From: Clitopilus passeckerianus
Lineage: Eukaryota > Basidiomycota > Agaricomycetes > Agaricales > Entolomataceae
Direction of reading: 5' to 3'
Length of the DNA stretch: 64,000 nucleotides
Assembly (NCBI GenBank): GCA_944990035.1
Contig: CALYLX010000126.1
Span: 1,054,001-1,118,000 of the forward strand
The notes below the pieces were generated by a model. It did not search any database, had not been told where the DNA came from, and saw only the letters and a program-made list of their open reading frames with translations. The position numbers and the translations under genes are program-made. Positions 24,101 through 36,235 of this stretch are shown piece after piece (position 1 is the stretch's first letter; every line of letters starts with the position of its first letter).

Positions 24101-26560
24101 ATGCCCTGGATGAAAAATTGTGGGCCCATGCTATGGTCATTGCCAGTAGCATAGATAAGGATGCTTGGAAGGAGGTTGTCGGGGAGTTCCTCAAGGGTGA
24201 ACTTGGATCTAAACCCGCAGAGACTTCTGGTGTTGTTACCCGTGGCCGAGAGAGTTTGCGCGTCGTTTACAGTCTCTTCTCCGGCCAAGGACCATCTGCC
24301 AGTAAGCCATTTCTCGTAAGAGTTCAGTGAGAAGGTACTGATAATCCACAAGTCCAGGAATTCAGTCCCCAGAACCTCCTTATGAGAGCAACTACGTCGA
24401 ATCAGCTTCAAGCCCCCACCATTCCGACGATTCCACAAATCACGCCTAAAACGCCGAGCTTTGCTGCTCCAACACAACCTGCTCCCACTGTCGCATCTCT
24501 TGCCAAGTGGCCAGAAACGGTCGCAATGATGTTGTCAAGCCCTCTACCAGCAGACACTGCTGCAGCATTGACTGCACTAGGCGATCAGCTTACTGCTGCG
24601 CAGTTGCATGAGGCCGCTCATGTTTGGTGGGTTTGATTTTTTTCAGAGGGATATTTAACTAATTTTTCCTGTTAGTTATTTACTCTCTCCTCAAACATCT
24701 CCTCTTGGAGGCGTTGGTCAGCCCACTACCAGGGTTACCCTAGTAGGATCTAAATCCCCTCAAACCTGGTCATTGTTTTCGAGGGATCAGGATCCATTCA
24801 TATTCTCTGAGGTTGTAGAGTTTGCTCTAAGCCTTTCGCCAACGACCAAAGGTCAAGAACCTTTCGGTGGTATTGCACATCTACAAGCCTATCGGTTCAT
24901 TCGAGCCTCATCTCTCATCGACCTTGGCGATGTTCAGCAAGCAAACAAGTAAGTGTTCGAGGCTGGTGTCTCCGACTTTATCCCATATTGACGTTACGAT
25001 CTCAACAGATATTGCGAGGCGATCACTACTGTCATCTCCCGGACGTCTGCATATACTACACCCGCCCTGCTTGAACAGCTCAAGGAGCTTTCAGACCGTA
25101 TCGCAGGGACTACTCAAACCGACAAGTCCTTCTGGTCTGGTGGTAAAATATCGAAGCCAAGCCTCGATACTATCGGCGGATGGCTAGAAGGTCGTTTCAC
25201 AAAACTTGTGACGGGTGATGAGGAGAAGACCCCTGACGAAGAGAAAAAGAATGAAGGCCGGGAATTTTCAGGTCCATTCAGCCAATACAGCACGATATCT
25301 TCAAACACCCCTTCAGCACGTTCGTCACCTCAGCCTACTCATGTGAACCCGTATGCTATGCCCCCGCCTGCGAGAAGTGGGTCAGCTCTGGCCACGTCGT
25401 CACCCTACGCATATCAGCCCGTCGATCGTGCGTCTTCGGCCATGGATCATGTAAGGCGCAAGTCAACGCCTCAGCCGGTGCCTCGTGCCACGCCTGCCAG
25501 CTCAACTGCCAGCAGCTTCTACAACACGCCATCTTCCGGTTCTTTGCAATCACAAGATGAGCTCGTAACTCCTCGCCCCCCTCTAGCTGGAGAGGATGAC
25601 TCCCAGAGCTCAGGTTCCTCATGGTGGAATTCGACGGCTTATGATGAAGGACCGGCGGGGAAAACCCCACTACTGCAACATTCATGAAAGTGGACCATGG
25701 CCTTGCGGACTCCCCTTCCAGCGATGGTTTCATTTCTCTAATGGACACCCATTCTTACTCGGTAGGATCATCCCGACCAAGCAGCGAAGCTTCTCACCAG
25801 TCACCAATCGACAATTATGGTGACGATGATGACGACGACCTTGGGTTGGGCAATCGCAAACCTAAGCCGAAGAAAACTGAGACTAGTGAGACAATCAAGC
25901 CTGAACCGAAGGCAGAGGAGGCTCCTAAAGCTGCTGCTCCAGGTACGTCCGATACCAGCCCTTCTCGGTTCTGTGTCCTCACCTCAATTTCAGCAGAAAA
26001 GAAACCTGAACAACAGCAGAACGGTTCTTGGCTCAGTCGCTGGTGGAAGAAAAGCGATGCCCCTGGGCCAGTGAAGGCCAATTTGGGAGAACAATCTTCG
26101 TTCTACTATGACAAAGACCTAAAACGCTGGGTCAACAAGAACGTAAGGGCTTCTGCCTGTTGCCAAGTTTCTGATGCTTACTCACTTCCTATAGGCGGCG
26201 GCAGAAGACCCCAAACCTGCAACACCCCCTCCACCTCCCTCAAGAGCTCAAACTGCTTCTCCAGGGATGACAGGACACCCTCCACCCCCATCTCCTGGTG
26301 GCACTCCTCCCCCAGCTCGTGCTGCCTCTGCCATTGATCTCAGCACCTCTCCACCAAGTCGAACTGTGATGAGAGTTCGGTCAAATCTTGTGCCTCCTGG
26401 CGCTCCAGAGTCTGCTCCTTCAACGCCGACTGGATCAAGACTGGCGCCTTCAGCACCACCTCCAGGACGGCCAAGGTCGCAAGCCAGCAAGAAGAATATC
26501 AGGAACAGATACGTAGATGTCTTCTCCCAGGAAGCTGCGGGAGGTGGCAGTGGGGCATAA
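21168..26560 (+). CDS. SEC16: COPII coat assembly protein Sec16
   Basis: Large scaffold that marks ER exit sites and organises COPII coat assembly. The chosen ATG (21168) gives MEAAASLFGPGDTSSDPF. The N-terminal third is disordered and rich in S, P, Q and Y. The central conserved domain begins near FGFGGKVVSCFHG and runs into the Sec13-binding ACE1 helical region: LEKIEDFLVRGERKKAYHYA, then WPETVAMMLSS and YRFIRASSLIDLGD. The C-terminus has WLSRWWKK, FYYDKDLKRWVN and a final RNRYVDVF motif, all family features. Three frame breaks are present: a C6 run at 22152-22157, a T4 run at 22668-22671 and a G4A4C4 stretch at 25657-25668. Each is repaired by one added base in the run. About 1,700 aa. Confidence 0.92.
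22106..22257 (+). repeat. Tandem 63-nt coding repeat in SEC16 (about 2.4 copies)
   Basis: The proline/glutamine-rich unit LPPPPPRPPQSTYGQTPPPQS occurs as unit 1 (22106-22167, 62 nt), unit 2 (22168-22230, 63 nt) and a partial unit 3 (22231-22257). Unit 1 is one base shorter than unit 2, in a C run, and this breaks the frame. Confidence 0.85.
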
Positions 26561-26706
26561 TAATCTAACAATACTCAGGAATTTTGTTTATTCGTATTCT
26601 GTTACCCTTACTTTATTTGTGTCCTGATACCAGTACAACTCTAATAGTTCTAGATCAGCAAACTGCATATTCATTCTCTTTTGAGCTACGACTACCTGTG
26701 AACAAA

Positions 26707-27867
26707 TTACAAGAACAGTCGGAAGGGATAGCCTCTGTTCTTGACACGGAAGAGAGAAACCAGAATGGAGTAGACAATTATGAAGACACCGGTCCACATA
26801 TAGACCTGCATCCTCTGGCGCGCAGCGGACTTTTGGTAGGGAACAACCATGATCAACATGAGCACAGAAGCGGCAAGAATCCCATCTTTTTTTAGATTTA
26901 TGAGTGATGCGTAGATGTGGAATACAGAAAGAACTTACAAGCAAAGGCCAATACTTGGACTTCCTGACCAAACTGATTTTGGTAGCCCGCAGCAATCCAG
27001 TTACCACTGCCGCCATCGAAGGGTGAATTTCGGATGCGGACGAACATGTAACCCGAAGTCATGACAAGGGATGTAAGGATGGTACCGAACGCCCAGGTCC
27101 AACGACTTTGGAGGATGGGGTTGATGAAGCGAATGGCGACGAGGCCGATTGCGGCAATGACAGACATGGTAATATAGTATCCCCAGTCAATGGGGTCTTT
27201 GTAGGGAATGTCGATTGGGGTATGTTTCGAGAGCGAGGCTGCCAGTGGACCGGCGTCGAAGCCACTGTAGGCATACCTTTGTTAGCATATGTGGCGCTTT
27301 ATTTTGAAGTTAACTCACTGGGAAAAGTCATATTTGGATGGGTTAGTCTTTCCGCTGGCTGGTGCCCTCTCACCAGTGGCAGCAGGGTAGACAAGAACAA
27401 CGGGGGCAGATTGAAGGCCGAGCTATTGGGAGGGTGAGTATATGGCGGGTTTTCAGTGTAGTAGTAGTTATTTACCTTTTGGAATACGATCTGGGCATCG
27501 TCAAAATCTAATGTTGCAAAGAAATGGCTGTCCCGGTGTTCCTTTGGTACGGTGGACCAAGATTTGGCTACTGCTTTCCAGGAGGGTTCAAACTCCCTGC
27601 AAGCCTGTTAGACAGATTCAGGTTAAGGGTAAATATCGCTTACTTGCAAGGCCCACATCTACGTCTTGGATCGAGGGCAGTCAGTTGGACGGAAGCCGAC
27701 CAAGTCCGCGAGGGTGAAGAGATCAGGTCAAAGGTGTTAGCGTCGAGTTTAATAACACCATTGCCCTTAGCAGCAAGCTCTGCTAGTTTTGCTACTGAGT
27801 CTTTAGTTGCAGCAGCCGCCACGAAGGCAGTAACGGCCAGTTGAAGCAGGGCGACGACCAGCTTCAT
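26707..27867 (-). CDS. OST3: Oligosaccharyltransferase subunit Ost3/Ost6 (MAGT1/TUSC3 family)
   Basis: Subunit of the ER oligosaccharyltransferase. Its lumenal thioredoxin-like domain forms transient mixed disulfides with substrates to aid N-glycosylation. The ATG at 27867 starts a hydrophobic signal sequence, MKLVVALLQLAVTAFVAAAA. The thioredoxin-like domain has an intact CxxC, CGPC, split from EFEPSW by an intron, then HFFATLDFDDAQIVFQ and APVVLVYPA. Four membrane helices follow (YYITMSVIAAIGLVAIRF, TILTSLVMTSGYMFV, VLMLIMVVPYQK, VFIIVYSILVSLFR), ending YPFRLFL. This signal-TRX-4TM layout is diagnostic. It is head to head with PIK1, with only 41-74 bp between start codons. Confidence 0.93.
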
Positions 27868-27941
27868 GATGGCTACGTGGAGGAAAGTGAAGTTGAGTGT
27901 TGAACCAAATGGGGAAGGACATTGGACTTGACCAGAGTCCA
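27868..27941. promoter_or_regulatory. Very short bidirectional promoter between OST3 and PIK1
   Basis: The OST3 start (27867, minus) and PIK1 start (27942, or 27909 in frame, plus) leave at most 74 bp. Both leaders and core promoters must fit here or overlap the neighbouring coding sequence. No TATA box is evident. Confidence 0.6.
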
Positions 27942-30900
27942 ATGCCGTCGCATGCCCTCCTCCTCCGTTTATTCCTCTCTCCGTCCTTTTTCTCAGTGCA
28001 TGTCGCTCTGAGATATTTGCTGCTATATCCAGATAATATTGGTATTACATATTACTTGACTTCCCGGTTGAAGCAGCTCGATGTGGCAGAATTGAGGGAC
28101 GTCTGGGGATTCGTGTGGTGAGTCCGTCCCGTGTTTTTCCTCTGAGTACGGGTCCTAATAGATGCAGTCATCTTCTGGTAACACGACCTTCGAAATCCAG
28201 GGCATTGGAATGCTTCGTGGTCGAAATTGCACAGCGATCTACCCACATTTGCATGATTGTACGCCAAATCTGATCGCATTGGAACCAGTTCTGAAATAAT
28301 CTTTATAGACACTATGGTTCATGCAAGCTACTCTCAAAGATTTGTCAACCCACACACACAGTTCGCCTTCATTCCTACTGTGCCAGCGCATTCTACATTC
28401 GTGCCACGAAATCATTTTCGGAGACTTGGCCCCCAAAACCCTGTCCCCATATGTCGCACTGGCTGTCCCTTCGGTGTCCCGATTCTCGAGACGGAAAATC
28501 AAACCCAATGTGGAACCAGCAATTATCGGTATAGGGATGATCCTCGCCGGAACACCAGTTATGCCCAAGTTAACTGAAACTATGGGTGAGGTGGCCGTAG
28601 AGCAAGGACGTATCGACGATCAGAACCACCTAATCAAGAGTCGCGAGGAGCAAGCCGAAGAATTCGCGCAGGGGCTTACGCCTACGCAGAAACAGGATAA
28701 TATAGACAGCGCCATTGAGGATCAGGAGGAGCAAGAAAGTCCGGATTACATGGGCCATACAAGTGCTCCATCCTCAGCGATCAAAAAACCTGACCAGCCA
28801 CCTCTCCCAGTCGCGCTGAAACGTCGTCGTACTGTCGAAGGTGCTAAGACCATGCCAGCTTTACCCCTTCACCTCAAACCTACTCATCGTTCAAGACCTT
28901 CGGACGACCCCCTGGGGCAACTGGACCCCGAAGAAAACCAGGGGCCGGCTCCGTACCTCTCCTCTCCGTCCCTGTCTTCAGCGAGACCTACTCCCCGCAC
29001 TGTAACGATGAACAGAGCAGACTCGATCCTAGAAACATATGATGCTTCATCGCAAGTACAGCTACTACGTAGTCATTACTGCCGTTCCGAGGCAAGTACC
29101 TTCCCACAGAAATTTACCAGGCTTCTCATCAAATGCATAGGTCAACTTCATTCTTGGTCTCGAGAACATCTGTAATCGATTACTGGTGATTCCCCGTCCG
29201 GCGCGAGTGAGTGCACTTCGTGCAGAGCTGACGGCGCTGAATCACAAGCTACCTGCAGAGGTATGGCTTGATACACCATTACGTCTCTTATTTTTGAGCC
29301 CAAACATCTAGGTATGTATGCCCATGTGGTGCCCTTCGTCGGACGCTCCTATCTCGGGAGACCTCATGAAACCACATCATCGCATAGTGCGAATACCTCC
29401 AGGTGAAAGCGTGGTTCTCAATTCCGCCGAGCGAGCACCATTCCTTCTCTATATTGAGGTGATTCATGATGACCTTGACTTCTCTCCGAGTAAACGGAGC
29501 AATAAGGAGGTTCTAAAAGGTATCGTATCCAAAGAGGAGCAGAAGAAGGGGTCTTCCAAGGATTTCAACGCCTTCACTGTTTCGATGAATAACGGAAAGC
29601 CCAACTATGCGAGGGAAAACTCACTGGGCGCCGATCCAATGACTCCGGCCCTTGCGAACATGTCTCTTAGGTCTCCTCCTGACGAAGGCGACGATGAGGA
29701 GATCGATCTAGTTGAACAGCTTTATGGCACTGACCAATCGCTACGGTCTCAGCCTGTCGACATCTCCGAATCTATAGTTCTGCCCCGGCAACCAAAGAAC
29801 AAGGACTTGGATATGGCTGCCTGGTCAAGGCCACCATCGGCGCCATCTACTCCAATCTTGGACCAAGGGCCGCCAAAGACGGCCAGGTATCCTTCTTCAG
29901 GATATCCCCCTGCCACTCCTGCCCCCTCATCCATCAACCGTTTCCACACGTCTCCACCCACCGCCGTCCCCTTCGAAGCGTCTCCTTCTCAAGATAGCGA
30001 TGATGGGGCCGACCTCTCCTTGGACGAGTACTCCGAAAGGATGCGCACGGCGGCTATTATGCTGGCTCAGCTTAATTCCAACATGCGAGAGATGGCCGGG
30101 CCCAGTGCACCCCAGCCCGGTCAACCACAAGCGGACCCTACAAAAGGCCCTGGCACCGCCCACTCGGACCAAGCTCACATGCGCATGAAGCTTCAACAAG
30201 CCGAAGCAGCTGCAATTCGGGATCGTATTATGCAGGAAATGCTTTCGCTGGAGGAACAGAGGATGCAAAGGATGAGGGAGAACCGAGAGAGCGAGGCGGT
30301 CCCGCTGAAATTGGGTGGTGGCACAACAACGGCCGAAGATGAAGGAATTATTAGGAGAGAGCTGAACAAGGTTGATCCTAGTGCGATTGTATTTAGTGAG
30401 AGTTGGGCAGCGAAAAAGGTGGGTATTTTATATGCTAATTTAATGGCTGTTCTGATGGGAAAGTTTTTAGAGTCGGATTCGGCACGGCTCTCCATATGGT
30501 CATCTTGCTAACTGGGACTGTGTTTCCGTCATTGTCAAGACGGGTGGCGATCTGCGGCAAGAGCAGTTGGCCATTCAACTCATTCAGGTTTTCAAGCAAA
30601 TATGGGATGAGGAAAAATGTGGATGTTGGGTTCGCTAGTATGTTTCTATCTAAGCATGGTTATCATGACGCCAAATTCACAACGATCCAAGTTTCCGCAT
30701 TTTAATCACTGGTGGCACGTCTGGTCTTATGGAGACCATAACTGACTCCGTCTCGATACACTCGATCAAGAAAGCAGAGTATGCTCGACGAATTGCACAA
30801 GGGCGGTTGGGCCATGTTACCCTGATGGATCACTTCAAGTCGACCTATGGTGATCCTTCCTCTGCCAAGTTCCTCAGAGCTCAGCGGAACTTTGCCAAAT

Positions 30901-31600
30901 CACTTGCTGGTACGTCGTTCGCTCCTGGATAACCAAGGGAGTAACTAATGTGCACCAAAGGCTACTCCATAGTTACTTTCCTTCTTCAGATAAAGGACAG
31001 ACACAACGGAAACATCCTGCTGGATCGAGAGGGGCATCTGATCCATATTGACTTTGGGTTCATGCTCAGCAATACGCCTGGGAATATTGGATTCGAAGCT
31101 GCGCCATTCAAATTGCCCCTTGAATATGTGGAAGTGCTGGGTGGTATTGAAGGGCCTGCATTCATGGAATTCAGGAGGCTATTCAAGGAGGGCTTCCAAG
31201 CCGCACGAAAACATTGTGATAGAATCACTAGTAAGTGTACTCTCCTTTCCGTTGCGTGAAGTTTTCTGATAATTTTCATAAGCTCTGGTGGAACTGATGC
31301 AGAAAGGTAAGCAAGGTTTATATACCATCGGCAGCACGTTCTAAAGTGCTTTCCCAGACTCTACGTTCCCCTGCTTTGCTGCTCTAGGAGAACAGACCTC
31401 TATTAACCTACGTGATCGCTTCCAACCTTCGCTTACGCATTCACTGGTTGGTGACTATTGTGACCGACTAATAGACAGCTCGCTTGGGTCCCATTGGACC
31501 CGACTGTACGATTCAGTAAGCCATTTTTCTCCACTCAGCCCCTTTCAGAGTACTTATCTTCGTTGCTCAGTTCCAATACTATTCCCAGTCCATCCTATAA
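27942..31600 (+). CDS. PIK1: Phosphatidylinositol 4-kinase Pik1 (PI4K-beta)
   Basis: Makes PI4P at the Golgi, needed for Golgi-to-plasma-membrane transport. The N-terminal lipid-kinase-unique region reads LLLRLFLSPSFFSVHVALRY, then DNIGITYYLTSRL and CHLLVTRPSKSRALECFV across two introns. The middle is disordered (29480-30300). The kinase domain begins at VIVKTGGDLRQEQLAIQLIQ, has catalytic loop DRHNGNILLD and DFGFML, and ends with WTRLYDSFQYYSQSIL, the Pik1/PI4KB type of ending rather than Stt4. Splicing uses one apparent GC-AG intron (29092-29140). Start choice: MPSHALLL at 27942 fits homologues, but an in-frame ATG at 27909 (MGKDIGLDQSP) could add 11 residues. Stop at 31598-31600; about 970 aa. 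Confidence 0.92.
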
Positions 31601-31815
31601 TAATGACATCTACCATACTGACATTGGACCCCCTCATCTTTGCCTACATACACATCATGATGGACTGAATATGACAATGACAAGCCAACGGAATTTGGAT
31701 TTCACCAGCAATCCCATTAAAACGAGTGTCTGTATAAGTTAAACAAATCAAGTACAGAATGGTATGTACTGGATAGGCTAGGACTTGTATATGAAAGCGA
31801 AGTAAAGTCTATTAA

Positions 31816-33530
31816 TCAAGTGAAGAGGCCGTCGTAACGCTTCAAACAAGAATACCACTCGTAATCTAAAATGGAAAAAAGAAAAGAAAATATGGAATTA
31901 GCTGTGGCACTTGTACGAAGAACAAAGTGATGCTCACCAAAGTTGGTGCCTTCGTCGCACCAACACTTGCCCTTCGAGTGGGCGGTTCCTTGAGGGCAAT
32001 GCTGGAAAGGTTCGTGGCGGTAGCCAATGTCATTGAAGAAGTGCTAAGGTGGAGGTTAGGACAGCCAGTGTGATTAGCCAAGTGAATATACTGACTATTT
32101 GGTCCTTCTTGGCAAACAGGGCGGCGCCAATGCTATGAACGGGGGCATCTCCCCATCGCTAAAGTGTCATTGGTCAGAACATCAACAGAACATCAACAGA
32201 ACACGTCCGACAAATTTCCTTACCTCATAGTAGAATCCACCCTTCTCATCGAGGAAATCGAAGTATTTGGAGTAAGCTTCACCACGCCAGAAGTCCAGAT
32301 CACCGATCTCGAAGTTGCTCCAGACTAATGGACGGACTGTTAGCACATTGAGGGGCAGAGATTACAGGCAAGTTATACTGACAGTGGCAACGATTATAAG
32401 TGTTGCCGCCATCATCTGACAAGAATGCCATGGCGTTGTCGGCGGGGAGATATTCGGGATACTTCTTGATGAACTCCTTGGTTGTCTCCCAAAGGGTAGG
32501 GATGGTGGCCTCGTATTCATAGAGCGAGATGGTGAAGCCTAATGAATAAATCAGAACTGTGGAAGGGTAGAAATAGATATAGGTACTTACCGTAAACCTT
32601 CTTCTGGTCTTGCATGATCAAGAATGGGTCGTAGTCGATATCGCAGAAGAACTTGACATCGGGTCTGGGATAGGACATGAGAAGCGTGTACGAGAAATAG
32701 ATTGATGAGCATACTCAATTCTCCAGTAGTACTTGAAGTCGTCCAGTAACGGGTGCCTCCAGAAGAACTAGGGGGAATTAGGATGAGGGCGTTGACAGAT
32801 CATGACCTACTCACTCCAGAGTTGAAGCGGCACATATTGCGGTATGGAACACTTCCTCCATAGATGACATTGTTTTTCATCATTTCCTCTCTTGACTTTG
32901 TTGCTTTCTCTTCGTCAATGGATGCTGGTTGGTTCCAGTGCTCTTTAGGAATGACACCAAAATGGACGGAAGCGTCTGTTATTTCTGTTACACGCCTGAA
33001 GAATGAAAGTTTAGACGTGTATAATAGCGGTTAGAAGGCCTGTCGAGCGTACTTTTTGAAGTTGTCATCAAAGGGAGCATCGTTCAAGAAGACGTAGGGG
33101 TAATTGAACTTTTTGTTGAATCGGTCCTCGTTTTGCTTCATGCTACTTATAACGCCATTGATATCGGAATTACGAGCTGTTCGTGGTCAGAGGCGTGAAT
33201 GTAGGAGGTATGATACAGTGCACATACCAAGGATGACGAAGGTGGCATTTGCTTTCCTCTCTGGCGGTTGAAGCTTGGTTCCGTTGTAGTGGTACTCCTC
33301 TCCTACAGGTTCCTTGTATGGGGGCTGAGGGCTCTGTCCACTAATATGTTCTTTTATCTTTGAAATAGACGTAGCCCGGCCATAGGTCTCGTTGGAGAAG
33401 CTCAAGATGTAATGCAAGCTGATCTGAAATAATCCAACGGAGGTTGGACAAACGTGAACAAGATATAAGCCCAGTGGCCACTTACGATGACAGCCAGGAC
33501 AAGCAGCGCATAGCGCACTTGCGTATTCAT
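31816..33530 (-). CDS. GT15 alpha-1,2-mannosyltransferase (Kre2/Mnt1/Ktr family), copy 1
   Basis: Golgi type II membrane enzyme that adds alpha-1,2-mannose from GDP-mannose to O- and N-linked glycans. The ATG at 33530 gives a short cytosolic end and signal-anchor [20 protein letters not shown]. The lumenal catalytic domain has the family blocks [81 protein letters not shown] and [19 protein letters not shown]. The final exon after the last intron adds [16 protein letters not shown], stop at 31816-31818. Many small introns, about 420 aa. A second GT15 gene lies directly upstream in the same orientation, so the pair is a tandem duplication. Confidence 0.93.
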
Positions 33531-33792
33531 GATTAAAGAACGTCAGAAAGGGGCTCTCTCACAGAAAGAGGCGTGGTAATTTGAGAAGAAAGTTATAAGC
33601 GGCCAAGAATCCTCAATGCTGTCACTTTGCCGTTGTCAGGGCGGTGCGGAGACTCGGTCTGCGCAGTTCGCTCACGTGTGTTGGCGTCAATGATCCAAAT
33701 TTACACCGAATACCAAGAGAAAGATATTTATCAAATCTTTATGGAGGTTTCTAAATATTATTCTATAGATACAAGTACAGGACATATTATTG

Positions 33793-35577
33793 CTACATGA
33801 ATAGTTTTTCGTATCTTCGTACACAAGAGTTAGGTGCATAATCTGCAAAAAATAATAATGGTCAGTCTATTGTCAATCCCAGATGCTCCACAAACCGTTA
33901 CTCACCGAAAGAATCACCAGGATCACAAGAACACCTTCCTCTCGTCCACTCGTCACCTTGTGGGCAGTGTTGGAACGGGTCATGCCGGTAACCAATATCA
34001 CTGAAGAAATGGACTTGGTCTTTTCGAGCGAACAACGACGCGGCAATACTATGAACGGGTGCATCTCCCCAACGCTATAACGAGCCGTCAGCGGATAAAG
34101 CAAGGAAAATGCTATGCGAGTAAGCGTACCTCATAGTAAAAGCCTCCTTTTGATTCTAGGTAATCAAAGAACGCTTGGTAGGCCTCGCCTCTCCAGAAGT
34201 CCATATCCGCGATTTCGAAGTTACTCCAGTCTGTAGTATTCGTCGATCGTCAGCGGGGGCTTATTTCGTAAGGGACCCACATGCAACTTACAGTGGCACA
34301 AATTGTAGGTTTCACCACCATTATCTGACAGGAAGTTCATGGAGTTGTTGGGCGCGACATACTCTGGGTGTGCAGCCATAAACTCTGTTATCGCCGCACA
34401 ATCAAAACATAGCTCATTGTCCGAGATGGCTGGTAAAAATACCTTTCACTGTTGACCATAATGTGGGTATAGTGGCCTCCCACTCTATCAAAGATATCGT
34501 GAAGCCTGAGGATCGGCCAGGCGTCAGCGTATGGGAAACATGGGGAAAGTCCGGAACAGGAGGCGTACCGTAGACCTTATCGTTGTCTTCCATGTACAAA
34601 AATGGATCATAATTAACATCGCAGAAGAACTTGACGTCGGGCCTGGCCGGATGTTAATGGCGGCTCTGGAAGGGAAAGAAGCGAAAGCAAACTCACTCAA
34701 CCCTGTAAGAACGGATATAAGCATTTCTGGTTAGGCGAAGATATGACGTAGAACTGACCTCCAATAGTAACGGTAAGGTTGGAGAAGTTCATGATGGAAG
34801 AAGAACTGCAGTGAAATTATGAGCACGTTCTTGAGGTCATGGCGGAGAACGATAGGCACGTACTCCAGAATTAAACCTGCACATGTTGCGATATGGCACG
34901 CTGCCTGCGTAGATTATCCCTTGCCACTGCATCTTAGTGCGACCATCGCGTGCCCGGTCCTCGTCGATCCAATCCGGCTGATACCAGTGGTCATGCGGGA
35001 TGACTCCAAAGCTTATAGGCGCGTCCGTGAGCACGCTCACACGTCTGGGAGTAATCGTCAGTAAGCCGAACTAGATATGGAAAGGGAATGGCGGCATACG
35101 TCTTGAACTCCTCCGTGAAAGGCTCCTCATTTAGAGCACCCAAGGATACTTGTAGTTCTTGTTAAATCTATCTTCGAGTTGCTGTATACTCGAAACAGCG
35201 CCAGCAAGGTCACTGTTCCTACAAAGCAACACGAAGGTGGCATTTGCCCGACGCTTATAAGAGAACCCAGGTGATGTTGGGAGCAGATCAGGTTCCGACG
35301 CGTTCAAGGCAACGGTTGTATCGACGACGAGCTCCGTCGTTGCGTTCGCATGATCCATTAGATCAGTCGTCATTTGACGCGTCGTCCATTGCTCAGTGAG
35401 TTGGGTAGAAAACCGTCCATAATCTTCCAAAATGACACTCAGGAGAAAGTGCACGCTTATCTGCAAGAATGGGAAAGGAAACCGACGATTGATTTATGGG
35501 ATTTTTCCTGGTTAAGGAGTTTTAGAACGTACCACTACCACGGCAATCCCAGCAATATACCGCCTAGCGGACAACAT
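33793..35577 (-). CDS. GT15 alpha-1,2-mannosyltransferase (Kre2/Mnt1/Ktr family), copy 2
   Basis: Paralogue of the neighbouring GT15 gene, with the same order of blocks: signal anchor [106 protein letters not shown] and [20 protein letters not shown]. The end, [16 protein letters not shown], follows the last intron, stop at 33793-33795. The stem between anchor and catalytic domain is longer than in copy 1 and contains possible N-glycosylation sites (NAT, NAS). At about 35133-35138 a base is missing between YKYPWV and [10 protein letters not shown], which breaks the frame inside a conserved block. Every other block is intact, so I treat the gene as functional. Confidence 0.9.
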
Positions 35578-36235
35578 TGATAAGAGGAGAAACACCCAAA
35601 AGAAAGAAGAAAAGTAGAGAGAAACGAACCAGTGAAGAAACTGGAATGAAGGGGGAGATTAGTTCATTATAAGGCCAAGTCCGCAGCTCCTTATGAGGTG
35701 ATCAACGAATAAGACTTCGGAGGTTTCAAGCGGTGGAGTGAGAGTTTATTTTGGGAAGCGTGGAGTGAGCGGCGTTGCCCACCAGGCAACAATCAGAAAA
35801 ACAGCGAGTGCGACGCAATGGACATCCGGGCACACTGAGCTATCATGGAAGAGATCATCCTGAACCTGTGTGAAGGGCCGCCGTCAGCACTCTAACCTGG
35901 AGCCGTTCCACCGGACACGATCGGACTCTTTGGTGGAAGCCTGTGTAATAGCGGTATACTCGGGACATCTAGCTCCAGACATGTATGGCATATTGGGGGT
36001 TCTTTTTACAATAAAAGTAATAGAGCACGAGAGCCACATTATACGGAAGGTTCTACGAGTAACATCGAAAGTCAGTCACCGTGGCAAGGTAAAGAAAGGG
36101 TCGACGCGCCACCTCAACGCGTGATGGGTAAATCCTTAGCTGAGCGCACGTGCTCCGTTGTCATTTTTTTGACGACTTCGTTTCGTTCCGCTTCGTGTCA
36201 TCAAACAGCTGAGCTGTTCTCAGTCTACTACTACC
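35578..36235. other. Divergent intergenic region GT15-2 / TOM40
   Basis: About 660 bases between divergent genes, the longest gap in the window. It has a CACGTG palindrome at 36147-36152, 84 bp before the TOM40 start, and a CT/T-rich stretch at 36160-36190. A weak open frame at 35870-36124 has no recognisable protein character and I do not call it. Confidence 0.55.

Noticed and set aside
35870..36124. 84-codon frame in the GT15-2/TOM40 gap
   Set aside because: No start context, homology or composition of a real protein; treated as intergenic.
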